A stretch of 5,516 nucleotides of DNA from NCBI GenBank assembly GCA_005792865.1, contig SXQR01000149.1:1-5516 (forward strand), written 5' to 3'. Position numbers and translations under genes: made by a program. Each line of letters begins with the position of its first letter. Position 1 is the first letter of the stretch. The stretch is from Flavobacterium sp. (GTDB taxonomy: Bacteria > Bacteroidota > Bacteroidia > Flavobacteriales > Flavobacteriaceae). Below, one piece after another: positions 4,750 through 5,516 of this stretch. A model generated the notes under the pieces. The model was not told the DNA's origin and ran no database searches. It saw only the letters and a program-made list of their open reading frames with translations.

Positions 4750-5513
4750 TGCCGACCCGCGAAAAAATTGTTGCCGGAAACTGGAAGATGAACCTTAACG
4801 CCGAGGAGGCCGAGGACTTGCTCAACGCACTGATCGACAAGATCCCGACCGATACGCCCGTCCGGGTGATCGTGGCGCCGTCCTTCATCAACCTGGCTTC
4901 GGCCGCAGACCACCTTGAGTTCACCAATATCGGCGTGGCCGCGCAAAACATGCACCAGGCCGAATCCGGTGCCTATACCGGGGAAGTTTCGGCCGGCATG
5001 ATCAAGAGTGTCGGCGTTAACACGGTGATTTTGGGTCATTCGGAGCGCCGGAGCCTTTTTGGCGAGACCGATTCAATACTTGCCTACAAGGTCGATGCCG
5101 CCTTGCAGAACCAGATGGAAGTCATCTTTTGCATCGGTGAGGAACTGCACGACAGGCAAAAGGACAATCACTTCAATATTGTTGAAAACCAATTGCGCGA
5201 CGGGCTATTCCACCTGCGTGGCGAAGATTGGGACCAGATCGTGCTGGCGTATGAACCCGTCTGGGCGATCGGCACGGGTGAAACTGCAACCCCCGAGCAG
5301 GCACAGGAAATGCACGCCTTTATCCGTGAAACCGTTCTCGAAAAATTTGGAATCGATGTCGCCGATAGGGTGCGCATCCTCTATGGCGGCAGCGTCAAGC
5401 CCGACAATGCGGCCGAGATCTTTTCCAAACCCGATGTCGACGGCGGACTCATCGGCGGCGCATCGCTCAAGGCTGCAGATTTTGCGGCCATTGTGACTGC
5501 TGTGGCTATTTAA
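4749..5513 (+). CDS. tpiA: Triosephosphate isomerase
   Basis: TpiA interconverts dihydroxyacetone phosphate and glyceraldehyde 3-phosphate in glycolysis and gluconeogenesis, as a cytoplasmic dimer. The 254-residue protein is of normal length and complete. Catalytic and binding residues are all present: Asn11 and Lys13 in AGNWKMN (9-15), His97 in ILGHSERR (94-101), Glu169 in AYEPVWAIGTG (167-177), which includes the mobile loop 6, then YGGSV at 212-216 and GGLIGGASL at 232-240 for phosphate binding. The start overlaps the upstream stop (TAATG), and the protein begins a few residues before the family's conserved KIVAGNWKMN, so the start is secure. The stop TAA is three bases from the window end; nothing can be said about a terminator or the next gene. 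Confidence 0.98.
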   Translation: MPTREKIVAGNWKMNLNAEEAEDLLNALIDKIPTDTPVRVIVAPSFINLASAADHLEFTNIGVAAQNMHQAESGAYTGEVSAGMIKSVGVNTVILGHSERRSLFGETDSILAYKVDAALQNQMEVIFCIGEELHDRQKDNHFNIVENQLRDGLFHLRGEDWDQIVLAYEPVWAIGTGETATPEQAQEMHAFIRETVLEKFGIDVADRVRILYGGSVKPDNAAEIFSKPDVDGGLIGGASLKAADFAAIVTAVAI

Positions 5514-5516
5514 CTA

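Overview
The window looks like a chromosomal housekeeping region of a member of the Bacteroidota, most likely class Flavobacteriia. The reasons are the gene order (nadC, rlmH, folP, DUF1599, DoxX/BT_3928-type protein, thioredoxin-like protein, tpiA), the TAnnTTTG-type promoter boxes, the absence of clear Shine-Dalgarno sequences, and close family-typical residues in every protein. The coding DNA is rather GC-rich for that group, while the two larger intergenic stretches are strongly AT-rich. The taxon is inferred from content and was not tested by a search.

Layout. Positions 1-414 (minus) hold the N-terminal half of nadC (NAD synthesis), cut by the window edge. A 278-bp AT-rich divergent intergenic region (415-692) follows and contains short-period repeats. 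From 693 on the plus strand come a 66-residue two-helix membrane protein and rlmH (23S rRNA methyltransferase), overlapping by one base. rlmH converges on folP (minus, folate synthesis), and the two stop codons abut in a TGATCA palindrome. folP and the next gene diverge from a compact 58-bp region with face-to-face promoter boxes.

From 2256 to 5513 five plus-strand genes form a tight array: an internally duplicated DUF1599 protein; a DoxX/MauE-like membrane protein with a thioredoxin-like C-terminal domain; a small two-helix membrane protein; a predicted lipoprotein thioredoxin (WCGDC); and tpiA (triosephosphate isomerase). Two junctions overlap (ATGA and TAATG), suggesting translational coupling. 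A TAATTTTG box before the thioredoxin gene may give an internal promoter.

Functionally, most of the window is core metabolism: NAD, folate, ribosome modification and glycolysis. The part with the most unexplained biology is the envelope trio at 2801-4749. A CGCFG-bearing integral membrane protein with a cysteine-poor thioredoxin-like tail, a small membrane protein and a CxxC lipoprotein together resemble the MauE/MauD pairing and may be a redox relay. I see no CRISPR array, tRNA, rRNA, insertion sequence, prophage or defence system.
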